64,000 bases of DNA. Source: Christiangramia portivictoriae DSM 23547. GTDB lineage: Bacteria > Bacteroidota > Bacteroidia > Flavobacteriales > Flavobacteriaceae. Below, piece after piece: positions 9,444 through 18,055 of the stretch. Location of the stretch: the NCBI RefSeq assembly GCF_000423045.1, contig NZ_AUHF01000007.1, positions 248,001-312,000 of the forward strand, read 5' to 3'. Numbering within the stretch: position 1 is the stretch's first letter; every line of letters starts with the position of its first letter. The notes below the pieces were generated by a model. That model was given only the letters and a program-made list of their open reading frames with translations, searched no databases and was not told the DNA's origin. The position numbers were made by a program, and so were the translations under genes.

Positions 9444-9866
9444 TTAATTCAATTGTGTTTGATATGCCAAAGCATACATTTTTAATTGTTTGATCATACT
9501 TACAAGTCCGTTTGCTCTGGTTGGAGACAAATGTTCCTTTAGACCAATTTCATCAATAAACTGAGTGTCTGCATCAATGATCTGGGAAGGATGTTGATCT
9601 GAAAATACTCTTATCAGGATCGCGACAATTCCTTTGGTAATAATGGCATCACTATCTGCCGTGAACAACAAGCGGTCGCCATCCAGCTCTGCATGAACCC
9701 ATACTTTGCTTTGACAGCCTTTTATAAGGTTCTCTTCGATCTTGTATTTTTCGTCTATTAGCGGAAGTGATTTCCCAAGTTCGATCATATACTCATAACG
9801 CTGCATCCAGTCGTCGAACATTGCAAACTCATCAATTACTTCATTCTGTTTTTCCTGAATCGTCAT
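9444..9866 (-). CDS. sufE: Cysteine desulfuration protein SufE
   Basis: Protein of 140 residues, the usual SufE length. Cys51 in the loop IKGCQSKVWV accepts persulfide sulfur from SufS and passes it to the SufBCD scaffold. The gene begins a second SUF transcription unit with its own promoter-like element just upstream. Confidence 0.93.
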   Translation of the reverse strand: MTIQEKQNEVIDEFAMFDDWMQRYEYMIELGKSLPLIDEKYKIEENLIKGCQSKVWVHAELDGDRLLFTADSDAIITKGIVAILIRVFSDQHPSQIIDADTQFIDEIGLKEHLSPTRANGLVSMIKQLKMYALAYQTQLN

Positions 9867-9880
9867 AACTCAATTTTGCA

Positions 9881-9911
9881 CAAAAGTACGACATGCAGGC
9901 CTGCTATTCAA
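9881..9911 (-). promoter_or_regulatory. Bacteroidota-type promoter for sufE unit
   Basis: On the minus strand, TTG (9909-9911) and TACTTTTG (9881-9888) are separated by 20 bases, matching the TTG-N19-21-TAnnTTTG consensus of the Bacteroidota primary sigma factor. The -7 box ends about 14 bases before the sufE start, and the -33 box sits inside the 3' end of the preceding gene. Confidence 0.65.
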
Positions 9912-10335
9912 GATTTTCTGCCAATCTTAAAATAGCCTCAATCAATGGTTTTATTGCATTGGGTGGATTGCCGTGGTCGAAGGTTGAAGATTTATATTCA
10001 GAATCATCCAGTATGAGACTTAACTCGGCATGAGCAGCCGCATCACTGGCCCTGGATTCTGTTGGTGCCTCCAGATTTTCAATTTTAGATACGTCTATTT
10101 TCTTAACTTCTGAAATGATAGTATTCCATTGCTCTTCGGAAATTTTAATGGTACGTTCCCTCGCATCAAACCCAGTGCTTATTACTTTGATCACTTCCGG
10201 AGTAATAGTATAAGTTGAGGAAGATCCGCGGGTATAAGTTTTATAGCTTACAGATTTGATTTCTTCCTGAGCTTCATTAGAACAGTCATTAATAGCGAAG
10301 AATATTAGAATAAAAGATAATATTGAAAGTTTCAT
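9904..10335 (-). CDS. Putative lipoprotein or exported protein, unknown
   Basis: Hypothetical protein of 143 residues. A hydrophobic signal segment (about 3-16) precedes Cys18, which may be lipidated, although the sequence before it (INDC) is a poor lipobox. The remainder resembles small secreted Bacteroidota proteins with a Tyr/Thr/Ser-rich strand followed by an EQWNTIISEVKKIDV-like helix. I cannot assign a function. It lies between the two SUF units, directly after the terminator of the first. Confidence 0.6.
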   Translation of the reverse strand: MKLSILSFILIFFAINDCSNEAQEEIKSVSYKTYTRGSSSTYTITPEVIKVISTGFDARERTIKISEEQWNTIISEVKKIDVSKIENLEAPTESRASDAAAHAELSLILDDSEYKSSTFDHGNPPNAIKPLIEAILRLAENLE

Positions 10336-10363
10336 AACTGGAATTTTAGATAAGGCATATTAC

Positions 10364-10387
10364 AAAAAAAAGCGCCACGCAGGCGCT
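10364..10387 (-). terminator. Rho-independent terminator of the main suf operon
   Basis: Read on the minus strand: a 6-bp GC-rich stem (AGCGCC/GGCGCT, 10371-10376 with 10382-10387), a 5-base loop and a run of seven T. It lies downstream of sufS and the small PLDc_N-like gene. Confidence 0.85.
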
Positions 10388-10413
10388 TATTTGATGTATT
10401 TCAACGGAAGACA

Positions 10414-10608
10414 TTAGGCTGCTGATAAAGATTTTTTCCCGATAATTAAATAAGCAATAGATCCTATGAACGGTACAATTAGGATTGCTAAAACCCAGGC
10501 CAATTTGAACCAAAAGGTAGAGTTCATTCTAAAAATAATATACAAAACCAGCAATAAAGCTATAAAGATGTGAGTTTGCTAGATGAATAAGAGAATTGAA
10601 GGATCCAT
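10414..10608 (-). pseudogene. PLDc_N-like small membrane protein with in-frame amber stop
   Basis: A 64-codon frame from ATG (10606-10608) to TAA (10414-10416) reads as a two-helix membrane protein of the PLD-nuclease N-terminal (PLDc_N) family. The first hydrophobic segment is about residues 14-26. The second, LAWVLAILIVPFIGSIAYLI, is followed by a GKK end, which is the family signature. Codon 10 is TAG (10579-10581), so the product would end after nine residues. The reading frame on both sides looks coherent, and only this codon breaks it. It begins about 30 bases after sufS and ends just before the operon terminator. It is either a fresh nonsense mutation, a base-calling error, or a case of readthrough. 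Confidence 0.65.
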
Positions 10609-10638
10609 AGTAATTATTCGTTCACTAAGATAATCAAA

Positions 10639-11877
10639 TTACTGTAGCATCATCAAAGCCTTTTTCAACGCTTCCATAAATGTATCGATCTCTTCTTTGG
10701 TATTGTAAAATGCGAAGGATGCTCGTACTGTTCCGGGAATCTTAAAGAAATCCATTACCGGTTGTGCACAATGATGCCCTGTTCTAACCGCAATCCCCAT
10801 TTTATCCAGCAAGGTTCCTATGTCGTATGGATGCAATCCATTTACGTTAAAGCTGATTACCGCCGTCTTCTCTGAGGCTTCGCCGTAAATTTTCACACCT
10901 TCTATTTCTTTCAATTTAGAAGTCGCGTAGTGAAGTAGTTCTTCTTCGTAAGCAGCAATTTCTTCAAAGCCAATCGCATTCATATAGTCCAGAGCAGCGC
11001 CAAAAGCTATACCACCGCAAATGTTTGGTGTACCCGCTTCGAATTTATGTGGCAAGCCAGCGTAAGTAGTTTTTTCAAAGCTTACTGTAGCGATCATTTC
11101 ACCACCACCCTGGTAGGGAGGTAACTTTTCCAGCCATTCCTGTTTTCCGTAGAGCATTCCAACACCTGTTGGTCCACACATCTTGTGCGCTGAAACTACA
11201 TAAAAGTCAACATCCAATGCCTGAACATTGGCTTTGATATGAGGTGATGCCTGAGCTCCATCTATTAAGACCGCTGCACCAGCAGCATGAGCAATATCGA
11301 TAATTTCCTGAATAGGATTCACCGTACCCAATGCGTTGGAAACATGGTTTACAAAAACAAGTTTCGTGCGATCGCTAATCAGATTTCTGTATTCAGAAAG
11401 AACCAGTTCCCCTTTTTCGTCCATAGGGATGACTTTCAGCCTGGCTCCGGTCTTTTCTGCCAGCATCTGCCATGGCACAATATTCGAATGATGCTCCATG
11501 GCTGAAACCAGAATCTCATCACCTTCCTTCAGCAAAGAAGAAAAACCATTCGCCACCAGATTGATTCCGTGCGTAGTTCCTGAGGTCATGATGATCTCAT
11601 GAGCATGTTCAGCATTAAAATGTCGCTGAATTTTTATCCTGGCCTGCTCATATTTATCTGTCGCTTCCTGAGAAAGCGCATGAACTCCACGATGAATATT
11701 GGCATTGTAGTTCGAATAATAATCCACGATCGCATCCATCACCTGCTTAGGTGTTTGTGCGGTCGCGGCATTATCGAAATATACCAGCGGATAGCCATTC
11801 ACCTTCCGGTCAAGAATTGGAAAATCCTGACGGATCGTTGCAACATCTATTTTACTGACCTGAGTTGACTGACTCAT
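10639..11877 (-). CDS. sufS: Cysteine desulfurase SufS
   Basis: PLP-dependent class-V aminotransferase-fold enzyme of 412 residues. It removes sulfur from cysteine as an enzyme-bound persulfide, giving alanine. The Schiff-base Lys232 lies in VSAHKMCGPTGVG, and the active-site Cys370 lies in RTGHHCAQP, the SufS-type (group II) arrangement with a short Cys loop. SufE, encoded nearby, is the expected sulfur acceptor. The gene follows sufD by about 20 bases in the operon. Confidence 0.96.
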   Translation of the reverse strand: MSQSTQVSKIDVATIRQDFPILDRKVNGYPLVYFDNAATAQTPKQVMDAIVDYYSNYNANIHRGVHALSQEATDKYEQARIKIQRHFNAEHAHEIIMTSGTTHGINLVANGFSSLLKEGDEILVSAMEHHSNIVPWQMLAEKTGARLKVIPMDEKGELVLSEYRNLISDRTKLVFVNHVSNALGTVNPIQEIIDIAHAAGAAVLIDGAQASPHIKANVQALDVDFYVVSAHKMCGPTGVGMLYGKQEWLEKLPPYQGGGEMIATVSFEKTTYAGLPHKFEAGTPNICGGIAFGAALDYMNAIGFEEIAAYEEELLHYATSKLKEIEGVKIYGEASEKTAVISFNVNGLHPYDIGTLLDKMGIAVRTGHHCAQPVMDFFKIPGTVRASFAFYNTKEEIDTFMEALKKALMMLQ

Positions 11878-11898
11878 CCTGAAATATCTTTTTATTAT

Positions 11899-13212
11899 CT
11901 ATAAATTGAAACCTAGCTCGACTCCAAGTTTTCCTGCGATAAGCTTGTTGATTCGCTTCTTCACTTCTGGAATCTTTACACTTTCCAGTACATTATTCGC
12001 GAAGGCGTACATAAGTAACCCTCTGGCTTCCTTTCGTGGAATACCTCTGGACTGCAAATAAAACAAAGCTTCTTCATCAAGCTGCCCGATTGTACAACCA
12101 TGGCTGCAACGCACATCATCTGCGAAGATCTCCAACTGTGGTTTCGAGTTGATCGTGGCCTTATCATTAGCCAGGATGTTGTTATTAGACTGGTAAGCGT
12201 TTGTCTTTTGCGCTTCCTTCTCTACCACTACTTTACCGTTAAAAACTCCAACTGCCTTATCGTCAAAAATACCTTTATAATTCTGGTGACTTTCACAGTT
12301 AGGCTCGATATGGTGTACGAGCGTGTTGTGATCTACGTGCTGCTTGTCTTCAATGATCGTAACTCCTTTCATGGTAGAATCAATACGTTCTCCGTTTTGA
12401 TAGAAGTGCAGGTTGTTTCTGGTTAATTTTCCACCAAAAGAGAAGGTGTGAACAGAAACATTACTTTCACCTTTTTGATTGATAAAAGTATTATCAATGA
12501 GTGAAGCAGATGATTTATCATTCTGGATCTTATAATAATCTATAATCGCCCTTTTATCAGCAAAGATTTCAGTAACAGAGTTGGTAAGCACCGGATGATC
12601 TGTAAGACTTTGGTGTCTTTCAATGATCTGCACATGCGAATTCTCATCCACGACAACCAGATTTCTAGGCTGTAACATTAGGGCAGACTCGTTTCCAGTA
12701 GCAAAATTGATGATTTGTATAGGCTTATCTGCCTGTGTATTCTTATGAATATGAATAAAAGCTCCTTCCCTGGCAAATGCTGTATTCAGTGAATTAAGGC
12801 TGGTTTTTGGAGCTACTTTATTGTAGTAATTTTCAATGACCGCACTGTATTTGTCTTTATTGAGAGCAGCAGACATGAGGCAAACATCGATCTTATCGTG
12901 TGTCGTTTGCGACAGATGAGAAGAATAGATCCCATCGATAAAAACCAGGTCATACGTATCGATATCATGTATAAGGTACTTCTTGATATCACGATACTCA
13001 ATCGCGTCTTCTTTCTTCGGAAAAACACTGTAATCATGTTTTAATACCGAATTTAGTGAGGTATACTTCCAATCTTCATCCTTTTTACCAGGAAAACCAA
13101 GCGTTTCAAAATTTTTGATCGCTTCATTTCTCAAGGTGTCAAGATTCTCGTTCGGGTCCAAATTTTCCTCAAAGGCTAAAAATGACGAGACCAATTTGTC
13201 TTTCAATTCCAT
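11899..13212 (-). CDS. sufD: Fe-S scaffold subunit SufD
   Basis: SufD of 437 residues. The right-handed beta-helix core spans roughly residues 130-380 and has the C-terminal SufB/SufD signature, with the histidine in RCSHGCTIGQLDEEAL that corresponds to the cluster-site His of E. coli SufD. It forms the SufBC2D scaffold with SufB and SufC on which nascent Fe-S clusters are built. It lies between sufC and sufS in the usual order. Confidence 0.95.
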   Translation of the reverse strand: MELKDKLVSSFLAFEENLDPNENLDTLRNEAIKNFETLGFPGKKDEDWKYTSLNSVLKHDYSVFPKKEDAIEYRDIKKYLIHDIDTYDLVFIDGIYSSHLSQTTHDKIDVCLMSAALNKDKYSAVIENYYNKVAPKTSLNSLNTAFAREGAFIHIHKNTQADKPIQIINFATGNESALMLQPRNLVVVDENSHVQIIERHQSLTDHPVLTNSVTEIFADKRAIIDYYKIQNDKSSASLIDNTFINQKGESNVSVHTFSFGGKLTRNNLHFYQNGERIDSTMKGVTIIEDKQHVDHNTLVHHIEPNCESHQNYKGIFDDKAVGVFNGKVVVEKEAQKTNAYQSNNNILANDKATINSKPQLEIFADDVRCSHGCTIGQLDEEALFYLQSRGIPRKEARGLLMYAFANNVLESVKIPEVKKRINKLIAGKLGVELGFNL

Positions 13213-13258
13213 TACATTCTAATTTCTAATTCAACAATTCAATTTCTCGATTCGAGTA

Positions 13259-14008
13259 TTAAACTGTTTCCTGCTTAACCCAGTCGTATCCTCTTTCTTC
13301 CAGCTCGTAAGCAAGTTCTTTTCCTCCAGACTTAACGATCTTTCCATCTACCAGTACATGTACGAAATCGGGCACGATATAATCAAGTAGTCTTTGATAG
13401 TGCGTGATAAGTAATACGGCGTTATCCTCTGAACGAAGTTTGTTCACACCATTGGCAACGATCTTTAACGCATCAATGTCCAATCCACTATCTGTCTCAT
13501 CAAGAATAGATAATTTTGGCTCTAACATAGCCATCTGGAAGATCTCGTTACGCTTCTTTTCTCCTCCTGAAAATCCTTCGTTCAAAGATCTGGAAAGAAA
13601 TTTTCTATCGATTTCCAGCATTTCAGATTTTTCACGAATCATCTTCAGCATATCATTGGCTGGCATGTCTGGTTTTCCATGCGCTTTTCTTTGCGCATTA
13701 ATAGCCGTCTTGATAAAGTTGGTTACAGAAACACCTGGAATTTCCACAGGGTATTGAAATGATAGAAATACTCCTTTATGAGCTCTTTCTTCCGGATCAA
13801 GTTCGTTCAGGTCTTCACCTTCGAACATCATTTCTCCCTTGGTCATTTCATACTCTTCTCTTCCTGCAATTACTGAAGAAAGGGTACTCTTCCCGGAACC
13901 GTTTGGTCCCATGATCGCGTGAACTTCTCCGGGATTTATTTCCAGGTTAATTCCTTTAAGGATCTCTTTATCTTCAATACTGGCGTGTAAATTCTTTACT
14001 TTAAGCAT
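13259..14008 (-). CDS. sufC: Fe-S assembly ATPase SufC
   Basis: ABC-type ATPase of 249 residues. Walker A is GPNGSGKS (34-41). The signature region is GFSGGEKKRNE, and Walker B is LSILDETDSGLD with the SufC-typical DETDSGLD. It energises conformational change in the SufBC2D complex. There is no membrane domain, consistent with SufC rather than a transporter. Confidence 0.97.
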   Translation of the reverse strand: MLKVKNLHASIEDKEILKGINLEINPGEVHAIMGPNGSGKSTLSSVIAGREEYEMTKGEMMFEGEDLNELDPEERAHKGVFLSFQYPVEIPGVSVTNFIKTAINAQRKAHGKPDMPANDMLKMIREKSEMLEIDRKFLSRSLNEGFSGGEKKRNEIFQMAMLEPKLSILDETDSGLDIDALKIVANGVNKLRSEDNAVLLITHYQRLLDYIVPDFVHVLVDGKIVKSGGKELAYELEERGYDWVKQETV

Positions 14009-14061
14009 GTCTGTTATTTCTGAATCTGCTTTTGCAGACTGTTTGATATTCTTTTCTTATT

Positions 14062-14442
14062 TTATTCTATCGTATCTGAAATACTGGCTCCTGAAATTTC
14101 CAGGATTTCCTTGATCTCGATAATCTCATCCCAGCCTTCCAGTCTTGGATTTGCGAGAATTTTCGCTCTAACACGAACCGGGATCATTTCAAAATCGTCA
14201 GATTTCAGATCGCTCACTTTTTCTGATAGTAGCATCGCAACCGAATCCTGTTTAACTCCGTACACGAAATTTTCACCTCGAAGCACTGCCGCATCGGCTA
14301 CATAAACATAGTCTCCCTGCAGTATTTCCAGACTATCCTCAACCTTAGCAGTCGCCGGCTCTGTTTGCAGATCCTTTTGCTCATCATCCTGGCAGGATAC
14401 GAACAAAATAGCTACGATCAGTATTTCAAAAAACCTTTTCAT
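14062..14442 (-). CDS. Small lipoprotein inside the suf operon
   Basis: Protein of 126 residues with a clear lipoprotein signal (MKRFFEILIVAILFVSC, lipidated Cys17). The acidic DDEQKD stretch after the Cys resembles the surface-export type signal of Bacteroidota lipoproteins. No domain is recognised. It sits between sufB and sufC in the same direction with gaps of 24 and 53 bases, so it should be co-transcribed with cytosolic Fe-S genes. That is an odd location for an envelope protein and may be incidental. Confidence 0.75.
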   Translation of the reverse strand: MKRFFEILIVAILFVSCQDDEQKDLQTEPATAKVEDSLEILQGDYVYVADAAVLRGENFVYGVKQDSVAMLLSEKVSDLKSDDFEMIPVRVRAKILANPRLEGWDEIIEIKEILEISGASISDTIE

Positions 14443-14466
14443 CGATCAAGTTATTTTCCGGATCAA

Positions 14467-15912
14467 TTATCCTACTGAACCTTCCAGTGAGATCTCCAGT
14501 AATTTCTGAGCCTCCACTGCAAATTCCATAGGAAGTTTATTTAACACCTCTTTACTGAAACCATTTACGATCAACGCGATCGCTTTTTCAGTATCGATAC
14601 CACGCTGGTTACAGTAGAAGATCTGGTCTTCCCCGATCTTACTTGTTGTGGCTTCGTGTTCTACCTGCGCAGATTTATTTTTGACTTCGATATATGGAAA
14701 AGTATGCGCTCCGCATTCATTCCCCATCAAAAGCGAATCACATTGTGAAAAATTTCTGGCATTCTGCGCTCTACCATTTATCTGAACCAGACCACGATAA
14801 GAGTTCTGGGATTTTCCTGCGGAAATACCTTTGGAAATGATCGTACTCTTAGTGTTTTTACCAAGGTGAATCATCTTGGTTCCCGTATCTGCCTGCTGAA
14901 AGTTGTTCGTCACTGCGATTGAGTAAAATTCCCCTACCGAGTTATCACCTTTCAGAATACAGCTTGGATATTTCCAGGTAACTGCCGATCCTGTCTCTAC
15001 CTGAGTCCAGGAAATTTTCGCTCCTTTTTCACAAAGTCCACGTTTAGTTACAAAATTAAAAACTCCACCTTTTCCTTCTTTATTTCCAGGGAACCAGTTT
15101 TGTACCGTACTGTATTTGATCTCAGCATCATCCAAAGCGATAAGCTCCACAACTGCAGCATGCAGCTGGTTCTCATCACGCGATGGCGCAGTACAACCTT
15201 CCAGGTAACTTACATAACTGCTCTCGTCTGCAACAACCAGCGTTCTCTCGAACTGCCCGGTTCCTGCCTGGTTTATTCTAAAGTATGTGGATAATTCCAT
15301 TGGGCAGCGAACACCTTTTGGAATATAACAGAATGATCCATCACTAAATACTGCCGAATTAAGAGCAGCGTAAAAATTATCCTTCTGAGGAACCACGGTT
15401 CCAAGATATTTCTTTACCAGATCCGGATGTTCTTTGATCGCTTCAGAAATAGAACAGAAAATAATACCTTTTTCAGCAAGTGTCTTTTTAAAAGTGGTGG
15501 TTACAGAAACTGAATCCATCACCACATCTACCGCCACACCGGCAAGTTTTTTCTGCTCATCCAGCGAAATACCCAATCTCTTAAATGTGTCCAGTAATTC
15601 CGGATCCACCTCATCAAGACTATCATACTTCGGCTTTTTGTTTGGAGCTGAGTAATAAGAGATCGCCTGGAAATCTGGTTTTGGATAATTTACATTAGCC
15701 CAATCCGGCTCTTCCATTTTCTCCCATTCCCGAAAAGCTTCCAAACGCCATTGCGTCATCCACTCCGGCTCTTCCTTTTTCTTGGATATTGCTCTTACGA
15801 TATCTTCGTTCAAGCCCACAGGAAAAGTATCAGATTCTATATCTGTATAAAATCCATATTCGTATTCCTTTGTTTCGAGCTCTTTCTTTAAATCGTCTTC
15901 AGTATATGCCAT
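14467..15912 (-). CDS. sufB: Fe-S scaffold subunit SufB
   Basis: SufB of 481 residues, the expected size. The conserved C-terminal block [19 protein letters not shown] and Cys434 in FYCNQRGID mark the site where the nascent cluster is held together with SufD. It is paralogous to SufD. It is the second gene of the operon, after the IscA-like gene. Confidence 0.97.
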   Translation of the reverse strand: MAYTEDDLKKELETKEYEYGFYTDIESDTFPVGLNEDIVRAISKKKEEPEWMTQWRLEAFREWEKMEEPDWANVNYPKPDFQAISYYSAPNKKPKYDSLDEVDPELLDTFKRLGISLDEQKKLAGVAVDVVMDSVSVTTTFKKTLAEKGIIFCSISEAIKEHPDLVKKYLGTVVPQKDNFYAALNSAVFSDGSFCYIPKGVRCPMELSTYFRINQAGTGQFERTLVVADESSYVSYLEGCTAPSRDENQLHAAVVELIALDDAEIKYSTVQNWFPGNKEGKGGVFNFVTKRGLCEKGAKISWTQVETGSAVTWKYPSCILKGDNSVGEFYSIAVTNNFQQADTGTKMIHLGKNTKSTIISKGISAGKSQNSYRGLVQINGRAQNARNFSQCDSLLMGNECGAHTFPYIEVKNKSAQVEHEATTSKIGEDQIFYCNQRGIDTEKAIALIVNGFSKEVLNKLPMEFAVEAQKLLEISLEGSVG

Positions 15913-15963
15913 TCTTCGTATTTCTAATTAAATTAAAGATCGGTGATAACCGATACATAATTT

Positions 15964-16293
15964 TTACAGTGAAAAACTTTCACCGCATCCACAGGTTCTT
16001 TGTGCGTTCGGGTTGTTAAAAACAAATCCTTTTCCATTCAATCCTCCGGAATATTCTAAAATAGTTCCAGCCAGATAAAGCACACTGCGTTTGTCAACAA
16101 CGATCTTTACATCGTTATCTTCGAAGACTTTATCGCCTTCAGCCTGGTTATTGTCGAACGTAAGTTCATAAGACAACCCAGAACATCCTCCGCTCTTCAC
16201 TCCTACCCGAACATAGTCTGCTGAAGTGTTGAATCCCTCTTCAGTCATGAGGACAGAAATTTTCTTTTTAGCCTCTTCGCTAACTTTAATCAT
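15964..16293 (-). CDS. sufA: A-type Fe-S carrier (HesB/IscA/SufA)
   Basis: Protein of 109 residues with the three conserved cysteines of A-type carriers: Cys37 in GGCSGL and Cys101/Cys103 in the C-terminal CGCGESF. These proteins take clusters from the SufBCD scaffold to apo-targets. It is the first gene of the suf operon, preceded by a promoter-like TATATTTG. The symbol is given by context, as the erpA/iscA/sufA distinction cannot be settled from sequence alone. Confidence 0.93.
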   Translation of the reverse strand: MIKVSEEAKKKISVLMTEEGFNTSADYVRVGVKSGGCSGLSYELTFDNNQAEGDKVFEDNDVKIVVDKRSVLYLAGTILEYSGGLNGKGFVFNNPNAQRTCGCGESFSL

Positions 16294-16323
16294 AAGCTAT
16301 AAAGATTACATCTAAATTGACTG

Positions 16324-16331
16324 CAAATATA
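16324..16331 (-). promoter_or_regulatory. Promoter -7 box of the suf operon
   Basis: TATATTTG on the minus strand matches TAnnTTTG and lies 31 bases before the start of the A-type carrier gene. A TGG 19 bases further upstream (16351-16353) may act as a weak -33 element in place of TTG. Confidence 0.5.
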
Positions 16332-16482
16332 CTATAAAACAAGCGGTTTACCATAGACTAAGAATATGTTTTAAGAATTGAATGATAGAAGTCTTCAATA
16401 GACATTTCAGTAGTCTCTGCAACGATAATTTCGTAGTTCCAGAAGCTTTACATGCTTTCTTCTGAATTGCATTTTATTCTTG

Positions 16483-16490
16483 TATTTTTG
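16483..16490 (+). promoter_or_regulatory. Promoter -7 box of thiL
   Basis: TATTTTTG fits the TAnnTTTG element and lies 20 bases before the ATG at 16510. It falls inside an upstream in-frame extension of thiL, which argues for the shorter start. No clean TTG is visible at the proper distance. Confidence 0.5.
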
Positions 16491-16509
16491 CAGTCTAAAT
16501 TTTCATTGC

Positions 16510-17565
16510 ATGTTTGATAATAGTCAGGAAAGTAAGACGAACCTTTCAGAATTAGGTGAATTTGGATTGATCGAACACCTAACCAAACATTTCAGCCCAA
16601 AACTTGATTCCACGATCAAGGCGATTGGAGATGATGCCGCCGTTCTGAAGTTTGATGGGGAAGAAACCGTGATTAGTACAGATCTACTGGTGGAAGGAGT
16701 GCATTTTGATCTCGCCTATATGCCTTTAAAGCACCTGGGTTACAAAGCACTTATGGTCAATCTTTCAGACATCTACGCAATGAACGCTACCGCGAGCCAG
16801 GTTACAGTTTCTATCGCTGTATCAAACAGGTTCCCGGTGGAAGCCCTGGAAGAGTTCTACGCTGGGGTACAATTAGCTTCGAAAGTCTATAATGTTGATG
16901 TTATCGGTGGTGATACCACATCTTCGACTTCCGGATTCCTGATTAGTGTGACGGCGATTGGTCATGCAAAAAAGGAAGATATCGCGTATAGAGATGGAGC
17001 CAAACCTAACGATCTTCTCGTGGTTACCGGTGATCTTGGAGCAGCCTATATGGGTCTTCAGGTATTGGAGCGTGAGAAAGAAGTTTTTAAAGCAAATCCA
17101 AATTCGCAACCAGATCTTGAGCAGTACACTTATCTTATTGAAAGACAATTAAAACCTGAAGCACGAAAAGATATTCCAAAACTGCTGAAGGATCTTGGTG
17201 TAAAGCCAAATGCCATGATCGACATCAGCGATGGTTTATCTTCTGAGATCATTCATATTTGCAAAAGCTCAAAAGTAGGAGCCAATCTTTATGAAGAGAA
17301 AATTCCGCTGGATCCTGCTGTGATTTCAGTTTGCGAAGAATTCAATATCGATAGCACCACGATCGCACTAAGCGGTGGTGAGGACTACGAATTGCTCTTT
17401 TCAATCGCCCAGTCCGATTATGATAAAATCAAAGGAAATCCGCACTTAACCATTATTGGTCATATGACCGAGGAAAATGAAGGAATGCACTTGATCACCA
17501 GGGCGAATCAAAAATTACCATTGATTGCCAGAGGATGGAATTCCATGGATAAGGAAGAGGATTAA
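16510..17565 (+). CDS. thiL: Thiamine-monophosphate kinase ThiL
   Basis: Protein of 351 residues of the AIR synthase-related fold. It phosphorylates thiamine monophosphate to thiamine diphosphate with ATP, the last step of cofactor synthesis. Family marks are GDDAAVLKF for Mg/ATP binding, STDLLVEGVHF, the IGGDTTSS loop, MIDISDGLSSE and SGGEDYELLF. The start at 16510 is chosen because the upstream frame overlaps the promoter-like element. The gene is divergent from the suf operon and has no thi genes beside it. Confidence 0.95.
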   Translation: MFDNSQESKTNLSELGEFGLIEHLTKHFSPKLDSTIKAIGDDAAVLKFDGEETVISTDLLVEGVHFDLAYMPLKHLGYKALMVNLSDIYAMNATASQVTVSIAVSNRFPVEALEEFYAGVQLASKVYNVDVIGGDTTSSTSGFLISVTAIGHAKKEDIAYRDGAKPNDLLVVTGDLGAAYMGLQVLEREKEVFKANPNSQPDLEQYTYLIERQLKPEARKDIPKLLKDLGVKPNAMIDISDGLSSEIIHICKSSKVGANLYEEKIPLDPAVISVCEEFNIDSTTIALSGGEDYELLFSIAQSDYDKIKGNPHLTIIGHMTEENEGMHLITRANQKLPLIARGWNSMDKEED

Positions 17566-17731
17566 TTTTCTAAAAACCAATTCGGCCAGACATCTAGCAT
17601 CTAATTCGATTGGGGATTGGCTATAAACTGGACAATTCAACAGAATTTTTTCTCCTTGATTCAGCCTGGAATATGTATTCAGTTAGATAAAAAATTCAAA
17701 TTAGAAGGATCAAAGTTTAGAATTGAATGCG

Positions 17732-17983
17732 TTAAGAAGCTTCAGCGTAAAATGCCTGCTGTCTTTTCTGATGAATTTTAGCCAGGTAGGCGTTGGTTTC
17801 TTTGAATTTTGGAGTAAGCCTTGCAAGTAGGCCGTCTGCCGTGTCGGTCATTTCCATGCCGCATCTACAGCATTGGTATTCATGCACATGGTTCGTGATG
17901 TTTTTAGAAACTTTTAATTTATGACCAAACAAGTTGCATTGCACCTTTGTAATGGAGAACGAGCGAATGTGTTTTGTATTCAT
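17732..17983 (-). CDS. Small Cys-rich conserved hypothetical protein
   Basis: Protein of 83 residues with Cys16 in QCNLFGHKL and a later CCRCGM cluster (Cys38, 39 and 41), together a possible zinc site (C-x3-H plus CxxC). The C-terminal third is basic and helical. It looks like a short zinc-ribbon protein found in Flavobacteriaceae, with no known function. The preceding 166 bases (17566-17731) hold no gene or motif that I can see. Confidence 0.6.
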   Translation of the reverse strand: MNTKHIRSFSITKVQCNLFGHKLKVSKNITNHVHEYQCCRCGMEMTDTADGLLARLTPKFKETNAYLAKIHQKRQQAFYAEAS

Positions 17984-18055
17984 AGGTTTATAAATTTCTG
18001 ATTTCTAAGACTCTAAAGTATAAAAAAAAGTTAATTTTTCGATAAAAAGGTTAAA

